A stretch of DNA of 64,000 nucleotides from Siphonodentalium dalli (GCA_032622095.1 CP136065.1:41765503-41829502), one strand, 5' to 3'; shown: positions 47,178 to 60,439, counted from the first letter of the stretch. Numbers and translations are program-made. Notes: generated from the letters alone by a model not told the origin.

Positions 47178-48763
47178 GTGACGTTTACACATAGCCGGTG
47201 AAGCCGTTACCCGGCGAACCCGTTAGCCGGCGAAGGTTGGACAGAGTGTTTACACATCGCCGGCGAAGATACGCATATATTCACGTGTCTCCTTTACTTG
47301 TTAATAGTTTTCGTTTTAGTTCTCACTGAACTGCAATATGGTATTGCTGTACACCTGTAAACATCTAGCCGCTTCCTGTTAGAGATATGGTTGGGCAGTA
47401 TAGTGAAATGAAACTTTTTAGAAATGGAAATGCCGAAATTATTAATATCCAACTCAAACTTTCAAACTTATTGGTAATTTTATAGATATTTAAAAAACAT
47501 TGTTAATGGTTTGTTTGGGTTCAAATACAGCCTGTGAAGTAAGTGTCGCACCAAAAGCATGGCCATTGTCAGTTTTGAGATCTTTTCGTCGCACACATCT
47601 ACAAATTGGTGTCTAATCATTCGGATTGGATTTTATATTATATATATAAGTTTCAACATCGCGAATCAAATGTGACACATTTTCCGTTTGCACATTATAC
47701 AATCAAATATGTTTTTCATTTTACTCGGGCGTTCACCATGTCCATGTATATAGCGCCGTGGCGATGGGGGTGTCTCATCCCAACTTTAATCAAAATATTC
47801 AAAAGCTGGAAATTTCATACCTGACACGGCAATAGTTGGACATTTGACATCAGCAATATATTGAAATTGTTCTCGTAGTTTTATTTTCAACAATTTGTTA
47901 TTGGTGATTTCTTTAGGCAACATTTGGTTATTTTTTTTACCAAATTGTTGGACTGAAATGACCATCAGTTGGAAATGATCCAACCTTATTTGAGGTGCGT
48001 CAAGTTTGGAAAATGTCCAACAATTTGAAATCTTAAGGCTGCATGGATGCTATGATTTTGCAATTTTCAGGGTTCAGATTAAAACAAATTCTCACACCTG
48101 GCCATAACCACGGTCGGTCGATAAATTCCAAAGATGAACAGTCCCACACCTCCAAATCAGGCCCTCTAGACCCGTCCCTGTGTAAATATGTCCACGGCGC
48201 ACTCAGATTTAGATTATTGAACTAATTGTCCATTAAGTTTGAATCCATAGAAACGTGCCATCCCATTTCTTCCATATATATATGGACATACATGTACATG
48301 AATTAATTCCCTCGAATGCGCAACAAACGTACCATGCACATGCAGAGTACGTGTACCATCATCGGTTAGTATTTATAATAAAAGCTTATAACCAAGGTGC
48401 GTGACCACCGACCTGACAGCTGATTAGAGACAATCAAACTGGTACACTGACCAATATATACACAGGTGAAAAGCGGGCTGGTCTATCAGCGATTGCACAA
48501 TAATATTGTTCGAGTTAATTGTTGAAAGGAAATCACCCACGACGGCATGACCCCAGATAAACATATAACTTAACCGCAGAGCGAATTATAATCCATACAA
48601 CAATCAGGTGCTTGTACTAAATCATTTTATTCAAAAGTTGAAAACCGTATAGCTGAGTATCCGGATAGCCGTAATTCTTATCCGGCGAAGTATAAACACT
48701 CTATTGTTATCGCTGCCGGCTAAAGCGAATGCGATCTTCGCCGGGTAATGTATAAACACCCCC
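47178..48763. mobile_element. 1.59-kb inverted-repeat element with CCGGCGAA subterminal repeats
   Basis: Imperfect ends: GTGACGTTTACACATAGCCG on the left and the reverse complement of GGGGGTGTTTATACATTACC on the right. Several CCGGCGAA or TTCGCCGG words cluster at both ends. ATAG flanks both sides (47,174-47,177 and 48,764-48,767) and the flanks continue the 570-bp repeat, which supports insertion with a 3-4-bp duplication. No transposase recognised in the interior. The right 356 bp is included in the tandem duplication that starts at 48,408. Confidence 0.7.
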
Positions 48764-51329
48764 ATAGAAGCACTTTTGGGATGTGATGTCCGATGGGGGA
48801 GTTGTATTTCAAGGTCAGAGGACAAAGGTCAAAGACCAAATGCCATAATGATCTAATAACTGTTGTTTTGTTGTGGCTAAATAATGTGATTGATACTATA
48901 TGCCCCACAATACCTTTCGACCATCGAAAATCTGCATATTAATGACCTAATTTGTTCAGCCATACAGGATAGTTCGTATGGGGGTACCTAGCTAGGGTTC
49001 GATGGGTTCGGACGAACCCGCCCTGGGAAGGACAATGCTCTATTGTGCGACCACGCACTGTATATACTTTGCACGTTATTGCAACATACATGACATTGTG
49101 TGTTACCAAAATTACATTAATGTCGGCAATATTCGAAAAATGTAGCAAATAATTATGGCGGTTTTATATAGTTTTAAATATTGCGCTATTAGCCCAGTCA
49201 TTTGTACAAGCCAACCAATGAACCGGCTAAAGCATGATATTGTGTACATGTTCTGATACAGTTTGATCAAAACGAGATCTGATACTTAACAGTATGACAA
49301 GCTGACTGGTACTGATACCAGCGACTTTCACAGTGGCTAAACCGTTACAAGTCTTAGCTTCGAGTTGCACCTCTTGGGTTGGAATTTTCCGGCAGAGACT
49401 CACAGACAAACGATTGAAGAAAATTACCCCCAACACCACCCTGCCCATTGGTACTTTGAATTAGATTCATATTGAAACCCCAAAACAATGGGGGTGGGGG
49501 TAGATAGCGCTCGCACATCATAAAGTCCCTGGATACAGGACTATATATGCCCACATTTTAGACACAGTGTCTCCAATAAATCCACAGATGTGCACATAAG
49601 TAGACTTGGCTAAGATATGTGTGGATAAGACATATTCGTTAACTGTTCGTTAACTGGAGAGATAGACTGTATTTTACGGTTCACTGTGCCTAAATATGTC
49701 TTCTGATCATGATATCAATCTAAAAGGGTGTGGTATGTACGGAAGTACCCGTTAAGAAAGATGTCAAGCGATGTCGATTTGGTTGTACATGCATATTTCA
49801 GTTTCCTGTCGCTAAAACACTTGAGGTTTTATGTTTTTCAATAAGTTTAATTCTACAATATTATATTATGTTTACTTAATTTTATTTGAAATGCTTTTGG
49901 TACTTATATTGAAAATATAGAGTTTCATCTCTTGGGTCATCGGAAAACGAAACGTAATATTCATGATATGTATATATGTAGAGCAGAAGTATCCAATTAT
50001 GTACAATGCTTTTCGATGTACTACATCATGTAATTCAATGTCATAATACATTTTAAAATATATTTCAAATACACTTAAAGATTTCAGCACGGTGTCTATT
50101 GATATATATAGTTACGTTCGGTGCTTGAACTTATAAGAACATATTTTGTCGAGAAATCGGGAAATGGATGTAGAAGGGAACAGTGCCTTCGTCGTGTGAC
50201 TGAAGGTAAATAATGACAATCGGGAGGTGTAGCATGTCTAATATGGAAACCTAATTCAAGGTTTCGTCTTTGCCCACAAATCCCATCATCACAACTTGAC
50301 GTACATATTTTTTGACAACTAGTGATCAGCAATTTAAACAACTAGGCGTACAGAGACTGACGAGTGGGGTGTCCAAATAAATAGCCTCTACTTTCAGATA
50401 GTAAATACACTCGAGCCAAGGTAATGTTAATATCTGTTGCACACACAACGGCCTTTCCGTTGCAATATAGTGGGATTTCCGACATATGCTGTATATGTGT
50501 TAAAATGACATTAGAAGAGGGAATTTTTGCGAGAAAATTATTTTATGAAGTAATCAAAGGCCGGTTTCATCTATAGAAAAGAGTCCTTCGCTCAAAGGGA
50601 GCCCGCTTGCGATTAGCAAATATGCTTGTACACGTTTATTGCTGTTGGGGAAACCGTTTATCCGGTCTAAAAACTTGTTTTTGTGGTGTTACTTTGATTC
50701 TTCTGTTGTATTTATGTTCTAAAAATAGAATTTTTCGTCTTGGCGAAAGCAACTTCCGATTATATGTTTCTACGGTTTAGCCACTGTGACCTTGCACATC
50801 GCTCAAAGCGGCCAAGCCGATGTTGTGTGAATTCACAATAAACCACCGGCGGACAAAAACATTATCTGATTCAAGTTCGAAGCAGTTTGAGTTTTCTCTT
50901 AGAACGCTTAATCTCAGTAGGGAATCGCGCTGAAGAATCGGCAGGAGACCAGAATCTTTCGTACTGAATTATTTGGGGAAAAATATCCAAGTTAGAACAG
51001 TTGGAGTCTATTCTTGTGATGCTTGCGCTTAGTTGGGGATCGCGATATTTTGTTCGGGAACTGAAGAATCGGCAGGCGTCCAGAACCTTTCGCGCATACT
51101 GAACTATTGGCGTTAATCCACTTAGACAATACTTGAATAGTATATACATATGTCGCACACGAACCACCCGTGCAGTGGTTCGATTATAGCTCATGGGAGG
51201 GAAATGAAAGTTAATGATTCATAAGGTTCGTCTTCAAGAAGTCTGAACGTTTTGTTGTGCGACGAGTCCGTCACCAGGTCATGCTGGGCTAATATCGCCC
51301 CATCCAATGCGGCCCCCGCATAAATTTTA
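48408..51329. repeat. 2.92-kb direct tandem duplication, copy 1
   Basis: Matches 51,330-54,263 almost base for base; about eleven substitutions noticed. Holds the right end of the 47,178-48,763 element and about 2.5 kb of otherwise unrecognised sequence. An internal duplication of a CTGAAGAATCGGCAGG-containing segment is at 50,900-51,080. Short minus-strand frames (up to 107 codons) have no known motif. Junction sequences all carry ACCG. Confidence 0.95.
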
Positions 51330-54263
51330 CCGACCTGACAGCTGATTAGAGACAATCAAACTGGTACACTGACCAATATATACACAGGTGAAAAGCGGGC
51401 TGGTCTATCAGCGATTGCACAATAATATTGTTCGAGTTAATTGTTGAAAGGAAATCACCCATGACGGCATGACCCCAGATAAACATCTAACTTAACCGCA
51501 GAGCGAATTATAATCCATACAACAATCAGGTGCTTGTACTAAATCATTTTATTCAAAAGTTGAAAACCGTATAGCTGAGTATCCGGATAGCCGTAATTCT
51601 TATCCGGCGAAGTATAAACACTCTATTGTTATCGCTGCCGGCTAAAGCGAATGCGATCTTCGCCGGGTAATGTATAAACACCCCCATAGAAGCACTTTTG
51701 GGATGTGATGTCCGATGGGGGAGTTGTATTTCAAGGTCAGAGGACAAAGGTCAAAGACCAAATGCCATAATGATCTAATAACTGTTGTTTTGTTGTGGCT
51801 AAATAATGTGATTGATACTATATGCCCCACAATACCTTTCGACCATCGAAAATCTGCATATTAATGACCTAATTTGTTCAGCCATACAGGATAGTTCGTA
51901 TGGGGGTACCTAGCTAGGGTTCGATGGGTTCGGACGAACCCGCCCTGGGAAGGACAATGCTCTATTCTGCGACCACGCACTGTATATACTTTGCACGCTA
52001 TTGCAACATACATGACATTGTGTGTTACCAAAATTACATTAATGTCGGCAATATTCGAAAAATGTAGCAAATAATTATGGCGGTTTTATATAGTTTTAAA
52101 TATTGCGCTATTAGCCCAGTCATTTGTACAAGCCAACCAATGAACCGGCTAAAGCATGATATTGTGTACATGTTCTGATACAGTTTGATCAAAACGAGAT
52201 CTGAAACTTAACAGTATGACAAGCTGACTGGTACTGATACCAGCGACCTTCACAGTGGCTAAACCGTTACAAGTCTTAGCTTCGAGTTGCACCTCTTGGG
52301 TTGGAATTTTCCGGCAGAGACTCACAGACAAACGATTGAAGAAAATTACCCCCAACACCACCCTGCCCATTGGTACTTTGAATTAGATTCATATTGAAAC
52401 CCCAAAACAATGGGGGTGGGGGGGGGGGGGGGTAGATAGCGCTCGCACATCATAAAGTCCCTGGATACAGGACTATATATGCCCACATTTTAGACACAGT
52501 GTCTCCAATAAATCCACAGATGTGCACATAAGTAGACTTGGCTAAGATATGTGTGGATAAGACATATTCGTTAACTGTTCGTTAACTGGAGAGATAGACT
52601 GTATTTTACGGTTCACTGTGCCTAAATATGTCTTCTGATCATGATATCAATCTAAAAGGGTGTGGTATGTACGGAAGTACCCGTTAAGAAAGATGTCAAG
52701 CGATGTCGATTTGGTTGTACATGCATATTTCAGTTTCCTGTCGCTAAAACACTTGAGGTTTTATGTTTTTCAATAAGTTTAATTCTACAATATTATATTA
52801 TGTTTACTTAATTTTATTTGAAATGCTTTTGGTACTTATATTGAAAATATAGAGTTTCATCTCTTGGGTCATCGGAAAACGAAACGTAATATTCATGATA
52901 TGTATATATGTAGAGCAGAAGTATCCAATTATGTACAATGCTTTTCGATGTACTACATCATGTAATTCAATGTCATAATACATTTTAAAATATATTTCAA
53001 ATACACTTAAAGATTTCAGCACGGTGTCTATTGATATATATAGTTACGTTCGGTGCTTGAACTTATAAGAACATATTTTGTCGAGAAATCGGAAAATGGA
53101 TGTAGAAGGGAACAGTGCCTTCGTCGTGTGACTGAAGGTAAATAATGACAATCTGGAGGTGTAGCATGTCTAATATGGAAACCTAATTCAAGGTTTCGTC
53201 TTTGCCCACAAATCCCATCATCACAACTTGACGTACATATTTTTTGACAACTAGTGATCAGCAATTTAAACAACTAGGCGTACAGAGACTGACGAGTGGG
53301 GTGTCCAAATAAATAGCCTCTACTTTCAGATAGTAAATACACTCGAGCCAAGGTAATGTTAATATCTGTTGCACACACAACGGCCTTTCCGTTGCAATAT
53401 AGTGGGATTTCCGACATATGCTGTATATGTGTTAAAATGACATTAGAAGAGGGAATTTTTGCGAGAAAATTATTTTATGAAGTAATCAAAGGCCGTTTTC
53501 ATCTATAGAAAAGAGTCCTTCGCTCAAAGGGAGCCCGCTTGCGATTAGCAAATATGCTTGTACACGTTTATTGCTGTTGGGGAAACCGTTTATCCGGTCT
53601 AAAAACTTGTTTTTGTGGTGTTACTTTGATTCTTCTGTTGTATTTATGTTCTAAAAATAGAATTTTTCGTCTTGGCGAAAGCAACTTCCGATTATATGTT
53701 TCTACGGTTTAGCCACTGTGACCTTGCACATCGCTCAAAGCGGCCAAGCCGATGTTGTGTGAATTCACAATAAACCACCGGCGGACAAAAACATTATCTG
53801 ATTCAAGTTCGAAGCAGTTTGAGTTTTCTCTTAGAACGCTTAATCTCAGTAGGGAATCGCGCTGAAGAATCGGCAGGAGACCAGAATCTTTCGTACTGAA
53901 TTAATTGGGGAAAAATATCCAAGTTAGAACAGTTGGAGTCTATTCTTGTGATGCTTGCGCTTAGTTGGGGATCGCGATATTTTGTTCGGGAACTGAAGAA
54001 TCGGCAGGCGTCCAGAACCTTTCGCGCATACTGAACTATTGGCGTTAATCCACTTAGACAATACTTGAATAGTATATACATATGTCGCACACGAACCACC
54101 CGTGCAGTGGTTCGATTATAGCTCATGGGAGGGAAATGAAAGTTAATGATTCATAAGGTTCGTCTTCAAGAAGTCTGAACGTTTTGTTGTGCGACGAGTC
54201 CGTCACCAGGTCATGCTGGGCTAATATCGCCCCATCCAATGCGGCCCCCGCATACATTTTACC
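51330..54263. repeat. 2.92-kb direct tandem duplication, copy 2
   Basis: Main difference from copy 1 is a G run near 52,415, about ten bases longer. Copy 2 ends TTTTACCG, after which unique sequence (TTGCAATCACACG) follows. Confidence 0.95.
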
Positions 54264-57200
54264 GTTGCAATCACACGACGAACCCGCCTTATGGAAACAT
54301 TGGCTACGCCTATGATATTCAACATATGTCAATGTTACTAACGGGGGAAATGGTTTCTGGGACCAAATTAGGATGTATTTTATAACACGACCACGCAGAG
54401 CTAATATTACAGAGAGGAATTATCATGCATCTTTTACCATATTCTCACATCTAACTGGGATCAATGCACATTCCTAATCCTTACACATAGCGGTGACCCT
54501 TAAGAATAACATGAATCATGACGATATTATCTAAAGCATGAAACTTGGCATATTGGTCGAGTGACCTCAAGCTGAACATTGTTGGAGGTGGTTATCCGGA
54601 TGGGATCAGATTGATCAAGGTCAGGTCAACATAATCTATGTCAACATATCCACCTTATACTTCTGTCATTTGTAGGCATTTAATTGAAATATGTGATATA
54701 TTGAACTTTCTCCGACAGCATGTACCATTTACAGAACACGGCTGGCAAATAACTTCGACAACCACAATTGTTTTTTTTATGTTTTTCATTGTCTCATTCA
54801 AATACCCTAGCAAACCACGGAATGCCACAAAACGACAGTGGGATACATGTGGCAAAACGGCTGTGCTATTAGGCAGTGTATGTTATTATGAATATAAAGT
54901 GGCATATGGCACCACGGATTGAAAGAATATGATGCTTTGCGACCCTTATGATTTGGCGAAAATGCTACCGGCGTAATGTGAGGTCTCAATCGTAGACTAT
55001 TTATACAAGATAGTCAATTGATGACTGTTGAATCGCCGCTCGCCTGACTGTGAAGACCGAGAATACTCGGACTCTGAAGATTATGGTGAGAACATGTAAA
55101 AATCACTTAAGTAGTTCTGAACAGGGACTTCGATAGATGGTCTCCGTTATGCAGTTGGGTATTAACTCCCAACTGGAGCAAACATACTACCAAGTTCGTA
55201 CAATTCCTTTGCACACCCATCTCAGATTGGAAGTGATGCCTATAACCTGACACGCCCTCTTCCTTTTTTGATAGCCGACCCCATTCAAACATATTGGATT
55301 CACAACTTTATATGTACCCTAAACACCAAAACGCAATTGCTTGACTGGTCGGACCAATTTTAACAAACCTAACCTTCCATACTATATATAGGCTAAACAG
55401 GACAATACATATGACTTGCGGTTCTTGACAAGATGTTGATGGATGGATGAGGAGCGATAAAAAGCATCCACCCTCATCAAGTTTCCCATATGTAACTACC
55501 CAATAACACAGGTATTTATTTTTAATGGCCTAACTGTCAGATCCACACTTGGGGGCAACAGTCATATCAATGAATATACCAATATTGATCATTTGGATTG
55601 AAACAAATTAGTTATCATACACCATTCTAAACATTCAACGGCAGCCATGTTTTTGTTCAAAAATCTTTCAAATTCGATAACGTCCATCCAAACATGAACC
55701 TGAAACATGACTGTAAATTGTAAGAAGATTTATCCAATAAGGTTGGCTGCAGAGTTCCGATGGATTCAAATGTGAAAATCAAAATGGTTACCATATTTTA
55801 AAACTAATTTCGGGGGGGGGGGGATATTGCTCCCATGCAGAGATCACCACGAAGACACACATAGAGTATGTTGATGATCAGATGAGCGAAGTGGCTTGTA
55901 TGTGCAAGTTGAGCTAAACAGAGGGGAAGGTGAGGATTGTTAAACAATAAGCAGAAAGGTATGACAGGGTTGTTGTGGGTGTCAAAGTAGCCAAAACCAT
56001 TTTAACACCCACTTGTATTTCTATTTAAAATCTTTAAAATCCCAAATATAATCTCTGTCAGTTGCCTTAATTGTGAAAATGGTAACACATATATTTGTGA
56101 TATTAGAACCATGGATACATATATTAGAGGTCATTCATCCAAGTCATGTTGTACATTGTACCATAAGGCATTTCAATCTAAGATTCTCAGACTTTTCGGA
56201 GGTACCTTGTCCAAAAAGGTAATAAAATAGTTGGATAGAATTATTTGATAAAATTTTCATTTGGGACAAGTTATTCTACAATCACATATGCACATATTTG
56301 ACAAACAACTATAAAAACGGTGTCTTACATGTGAATTCCGTTTTCCAATTTTAAGTAATGAATGTCATACGCATGACCATAAATTACAGAGTTCTATATC
56401 TAAGCTACGGTCATTGAGTAATGGAATATATTTAATCATATTTTCATGATAGCTGGTGATAATATTTCGTTTACTGGTGATCCTGTTAGCTGATCAATCT
56501 AGAATTTCAGACCTTATACAATTACCATTTCGCAGCTATCTTACAGAAATATATTTTGAATAATGTGGTATGCATCATTGTCGCGAAATTCGTCTGTGAT
56601 TCTAACCATAAAACAAGCAGATATGTGTGAATTAAGTGAATATTACCTATTGCCTTTGTGAACAGAACGCTCAAAAGTGACCAATTTGATAACATTTGGA
56701 ACAGTTGTATGTAAACATGAGCATTCTATCCACCACTCAACATATATTTGTGTATGGAAAAGTATGACTAAGTTATACAGCACAGTTGATTGTATTCCAT
56801 ATTTCTGAACGAAATTGGGATAGTAGTAATACAGCAAAAAGTTCAATAAAATGACAATTTGGACAGTATTTGTGCCAATGGTTGCTATGGAAACGAGATT
56901 ATATACTATACACCAGTTGTTAACATTAATTTCAATTGCAAATGTTACAGTTGCCATGGTTACAAGATTGTCTTAATCAGGAAAATTATAATCCAACCTA
57001 AAAATATCATAATAAAACACATTCGCTTTATATGTATGTTATATGACTCTTTAAATGTTTTGTTCATAAAAATAAACTTAACAATCACCTGATTTATCTT
57101 TAACGAATTATGCAGGCCGTTTTGCCACATTTACCATAAACAAGTAGTACTTTAGTTATAGTATTGGGAAGAAATAAATATTGTTAAACCAAAATGTAGT

Positions 57201-57316
57201 ACTTAAAATGTGATTATATAAATTATTGTTGTCAAAAATGTAGACAGTATCCATCTTAAATCAAGTGTGTGATATCACATCGAACGCGATGATGGTGGCC
57301 TAATTGGTGTGCATTA
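54264..57316. other. 3-kb intergenic stretch, no supported gene
   Basis: 54,480-54,640 weakly resembles the 570-bp repeat (CTAAAGCATGAAACTTGG, TCAAGGTCAGGTCAA). A G run is at 55,812. Frames of up to 104 codons (for example 54,638-54,922 plus, 56,643-56,957 minus) show no recognised domain. No RNA gene seen. Confidence 0.5.
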
Positions 57317-57560
57317 TAAGTGAGATCACTGATTCGCTACCATATTGGATCCATCCAGCCCTGATTCCGTAGTTAATAGCTACAGGTCAAAGTTATGGAG
57401 TACATTCCATATGTGGAGTTTTGAATATTCACGAATTCCATATATGGAATTCATAAATATTCAAAAGCTCTACATATCGAATGCTACACCAGAACATTGA
57501 CGTGTAGCACTGGATGCACGGAATGGATCCAATATGATAGCGACTCAGTGATCTCGCTTA
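57317..57560. mobile_element. Palindromic element of family P, copy 2
   Basis: Arms start AGTGAGATCACTGA and end TCAGTGATCTCGCT-like, with ATTGGATCCATCC paired to GGATCCAATATGATAG. The middle resembles 41,295-41,480 (GCTACAGGTCAAAG, ATTCCATATATGG). Flanks (GCATTATAA and TTATAACGGGGATT) continue the 570-bp repeat; the related sequence at about 58,560 (GCATTACGATGGGGATT) has no insertion. Confidence 0.75.
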
Positions 57561-57589
57561 TAACGGGGATTGCTTTCGGGACTAACGCA

Positions 57590-57905
57590 CTAGGTTTGGT
57601 GGAATATGAGACAATTAATATAAAATAGACCACTAGATTGAATGTTTCTCAATGACCTTGACCTTAGCATATTGACCTTGATCATATATGACCTAGTGGC
57701 AAAGTTCGTTTGATGGACCATTGATGGCAATATGAGTTCACTTCATTTATTCAATCACAAGGCTCATCGGGTTGCCAACAGTGGGCTTTTTCAACATTTC
57801 TCCAAATATGTGATGCCGTTGCCATGGAAACCATATTATATCCAGAAACCTGACCCCCCATTCGGGCACCCTGTCCAAACAAGTTTCCACTATAACTAAG
57901 CTACA
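57590..57905 (-). repeat. 570-bp repeat, reverse copy, part 1
   Basis: Reverse complement of the 45,740-47,177 unit: TGACCTTGACCTTAGC, TGATGCCGTTGCCATGGAAA and TATAACTAAGC are all present. It is interrupted by the LINE fragment that follows. Confidence 0.8.
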
Positions 57906-58346
57906 TATATATTTTGATTGATTGTTTATTGCAAAGTCGTCAATTAAGGCGAAACATGCTATAACATATATACAATATTTACAATAGGTCACAAAAAGCA
58001 ATTGTTACACAATCATACATAAAAAATTATATTAATATATAATATGATAAATGAATAAATATATCGTAATATGTATTATAATATCTTATATATATTATAT
58101 TATAATTTAAATCTTTATAATATCATTATCATAATATTTTGCCTGAAATAATTATTTACTAATATAAATAATGCACATAATCACAAGTTTTTAAATTTGG
58201 AATAATCGGCTCAGTCATATTTTAATTTTCTTGATGCCAATTTGATAAAAATACCAACATTTGTCAGTAATAGTTGATTTTCCAAAGAAAACAGTCTTTC
58301 GAATTTTTCTTTCGTTGGATTCTCCCAGTAATAAGTATCGAGTTTA
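57906..58346 (-). pseudogene. LINE 3' end, 5'-truncated, inserted in the 570-bp repeat
   Basis: On the minus strand the interruption opens with an in-frame peptide containing TYYWENPTKEKFERLFSLEN and ends FIKLASRKLKYD before a stop at 58,211. This resembles the extreme C-terminus of reverse-transcriptase ORFs in several animal LINEs (a short F-x-LLSxEN-type helix followed by a basic tail). The rest, down to about 57,906, is A/T-rich like a 3' untranslated region. The repeat resumes on both sides, so this is an insertion. The assignment is tentative because only about 45 residues remain. Confidence 0.45.
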
Positions 58347-58359
58347 GTTACTAAAGTCA

Positions 58360-58705
58360 CAAAATCGTGTTTATTTTGATCTGATGGTATCTTGACGGTA
58401 ATGTATCTTGGCTTATGTATTGCCAAAAATGTTATAAAAATTAGCACCTAAAATGTGATTATGTATAAATTAAATGTTGTAACATTTTGAGGTTGATCGT
58501 CTTATATCAAGTGTGTCATATATCAAATTGAACGTGACGATGGGGCCCTAATTTGTTTGCATTACGATGGGGATTCTTTTTTATGACTAAGGCACTAGGG
58601 GTAGCGAAATTGGAGACAATTAATTTAAAAATAGACCAAAATATGACGTTTGTCCAATGACCTTAACCTTAACAATTGACCTTGACCTTATATGTCATAG
58701 TGACA
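58360..58705 (-). repeat. 570-bp repeat, reverse copy, part 2
   Basis: Contains AAAGTCACAAAATCGTGTTT, TAATGTATCTTGGC and TTGACCTTGACCTTATATG in reverse orientation. It ends where the Ty3/gypsy fragment starts, at about 58,706. Confidence 0.8.
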
Positions 58706-59172
58706 AGTGTCGCCATTTCCTTACTGATTCGACAATAGCACATGCTTCCTTCTCAACTGGGGAGTGGTTCATTTCATGAAAATGTAGAGTGCGTGAGAAA
58801 AATGCCACAGGACGATCTCCTTGATTCAGATTTACAGCGAGATCTACATCTGATGCAACGGTTTCCATCACAACTGGTTTGGATTCATCCACATCTTTCA
58901 CTCTGGCATCTGTACACCTCCTTAAGCTTCTCAACTGCTGCTACGGCATCGTTGTCCAACGGAAAAGTAGAAGCTTTAGTCAATGTGCGTATTTTATCAG
59001 ATAATTGCGGTATCCACTGGCTGTAGTAAGCAAACAAACAAGTTACCCTCTTCAAGGATTTCAGACTATGCGACAAATGTTTTAGCGGCTGCATACGTTC
59101 CAGATCTGGCTCCAGACAGCCATGACTGATAGAGTATCCTAGAAGGTTTAATGTCTTCACGAATACACACAT
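58706..59172 (-). pseudogene. pol: Thumb and partial RNase H of the Ty3/gypsy element
   Basis: NLLGYSISHG and LKSLKRVTCLFAYYSQWIPQ match the connection after the polymerase. In a second frame, PVAFFSRTLHFHEMNHSPVE and KEACAIVESVRKWRH match the start of RNase H. The homology ends abruptly after RKWRH at about 58,710. Confidence 0.85.
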
Positions 59173-59224
59173 TTGTCATCATTAAATGTCAGATTATACC
59201 GATTTGCTTCATCCATGAATTTCT

Positions 59225-59640
59225 TCAGATTGTCATCATGGTCCGCTTGATTCGTGCCCCAATGGTTATATTGTCCAGGTATACGAACACACCCTTCAGA
59301 TTATTTTCCTGAACACTTTTGTACATTACTCTCTGCAAACAATCAACTCCATTTCTCACTACTAATGGAACTCTGCAAAATTGAAATAAGCTGCCATTCA
59401 CTTCAAAGGACATGAACCTTTTCTCACCTTCCAGCAGGGGAATTTGGTGAAAGGCGCTCGTAGATCCAGAGTGCTAAGCACATGATATTGTGTTACGTCA
59501 GATACAAGTTCATAGATATTTGGAAACGGGTTTGCATCAAGTTCAGTGAATTTATTGATTGTTTGTGAATAATCGATTACGAGACGTTTTTCGTTAGTTG
59601 TCACTAGCACTCGGGATCTCCAGATTGATGCACTCGGTTC
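59225..59640 (-). pseudogene. pol: Reverse-transcriptase part of the Ty3/gypsy element
   Basis: Motif RLVIDYSQTINKFTELDANP, then STLDLRAPF, identify the finger and palm region. After a frame change at about 59,400 the sequence QFCRVPLVVRNG and FVYLDNITI follow (about 59,287-59,261). The last occupies the place of the YxDD catalytic box and reads YLDN, so the second catalytic aspartate is replaced by asparagine. I recall YLDN in other invertebrate copies of this lineage, so it may not be a new mutation. Confidence 0.85.
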
Positions 59641-59949
59641 TATGATACCCTCTTTCAGTAAACGACCAGTTTCGTCCTGAATAAACTTAATATCATCGGT
59701 AATGTATCTGCGAGACTTACTGGCGATCGGATGACAGACCTCTGAAAGATTAGCGTAAAGTGGAGGAGGATCAATATCAGCGGACGTGAGTCCACACATA
59801 TTCTTGATATGGAAGGGTTCTCCTTTGCCTCCAAAACAGATAGAGACACTTTTATGTCTATCCATAAAGTCATGGTCAAGAATGATGTCACAGCAGAGAG
59901 TGTCTAACACAGACAAGCAGACATTCTGGTACTCATGATTATCATAGTT

Positions 59950-60345
59950 TATGAGGTCTTCACAGAGTCCAGATATTGGACTAGATACATGTCCAGAGGC
60001 TGGTAGGATGGTCAGATTCAAGGATCTAGCCAACTTCCTGTCCACGAAACTTTGCGAACTTCCGGTGTCCACCAGATCTTTACATTTCCTGTGATTTATT
60101 GCAACATCAATGACAGCTTTAGATAAACATTGCGGAGATGCGACAGTCACTGTGTCAAGAACAGGTGCATATGTGGCGACAGTTCCCCTAGTGTTTGTAG
60201 TTGGTGACCGACAGACCTTCGAAAAAAATCCCTGTTTACGAAGGTTCGTAGAGGTGGCACCCCTCGCTGGACAGAATCTACGTTGGTGGGAATTATTCCC
60301 CAGCAAAAACATTTCCGTTGACTTTGGCTGTTTCGGTAATTAGCT
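59950..60345 (-). pseudogene. Zinc-knuckle remnant and aspartic protease of the Ty3/gypsy element
   Basis: A C-F-C-W start near 60,345 and FCPARGA, then KVCRS, mark a degenerate double zinc knuckle in two frames; cysteines are lost from the second knuckle. The retropepsin active-site motif VDTGSSQSFVD is at about 60,072-60,040, with the catalytic aspartate intact. The protease flap and the ILD-type second motif (DIILDHDFM) follow in the same 304-codon frame (60,312-59,398). Confidence 0.85.
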
Positions 60346-60439
60346 GCGGCCAGAGTTCTATCAGGACCAGCAGGATTATGCGACTGTTCATCACCAATAT
60401 GTGTATGAGGATTCCTGTTTTCCACGTCCACACTGGTAG

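Noticed and set aside
56643-56957. 104-codon minus-strand frame as a gene
   Set aside because: AT-driven composition and no motif; likely chance.
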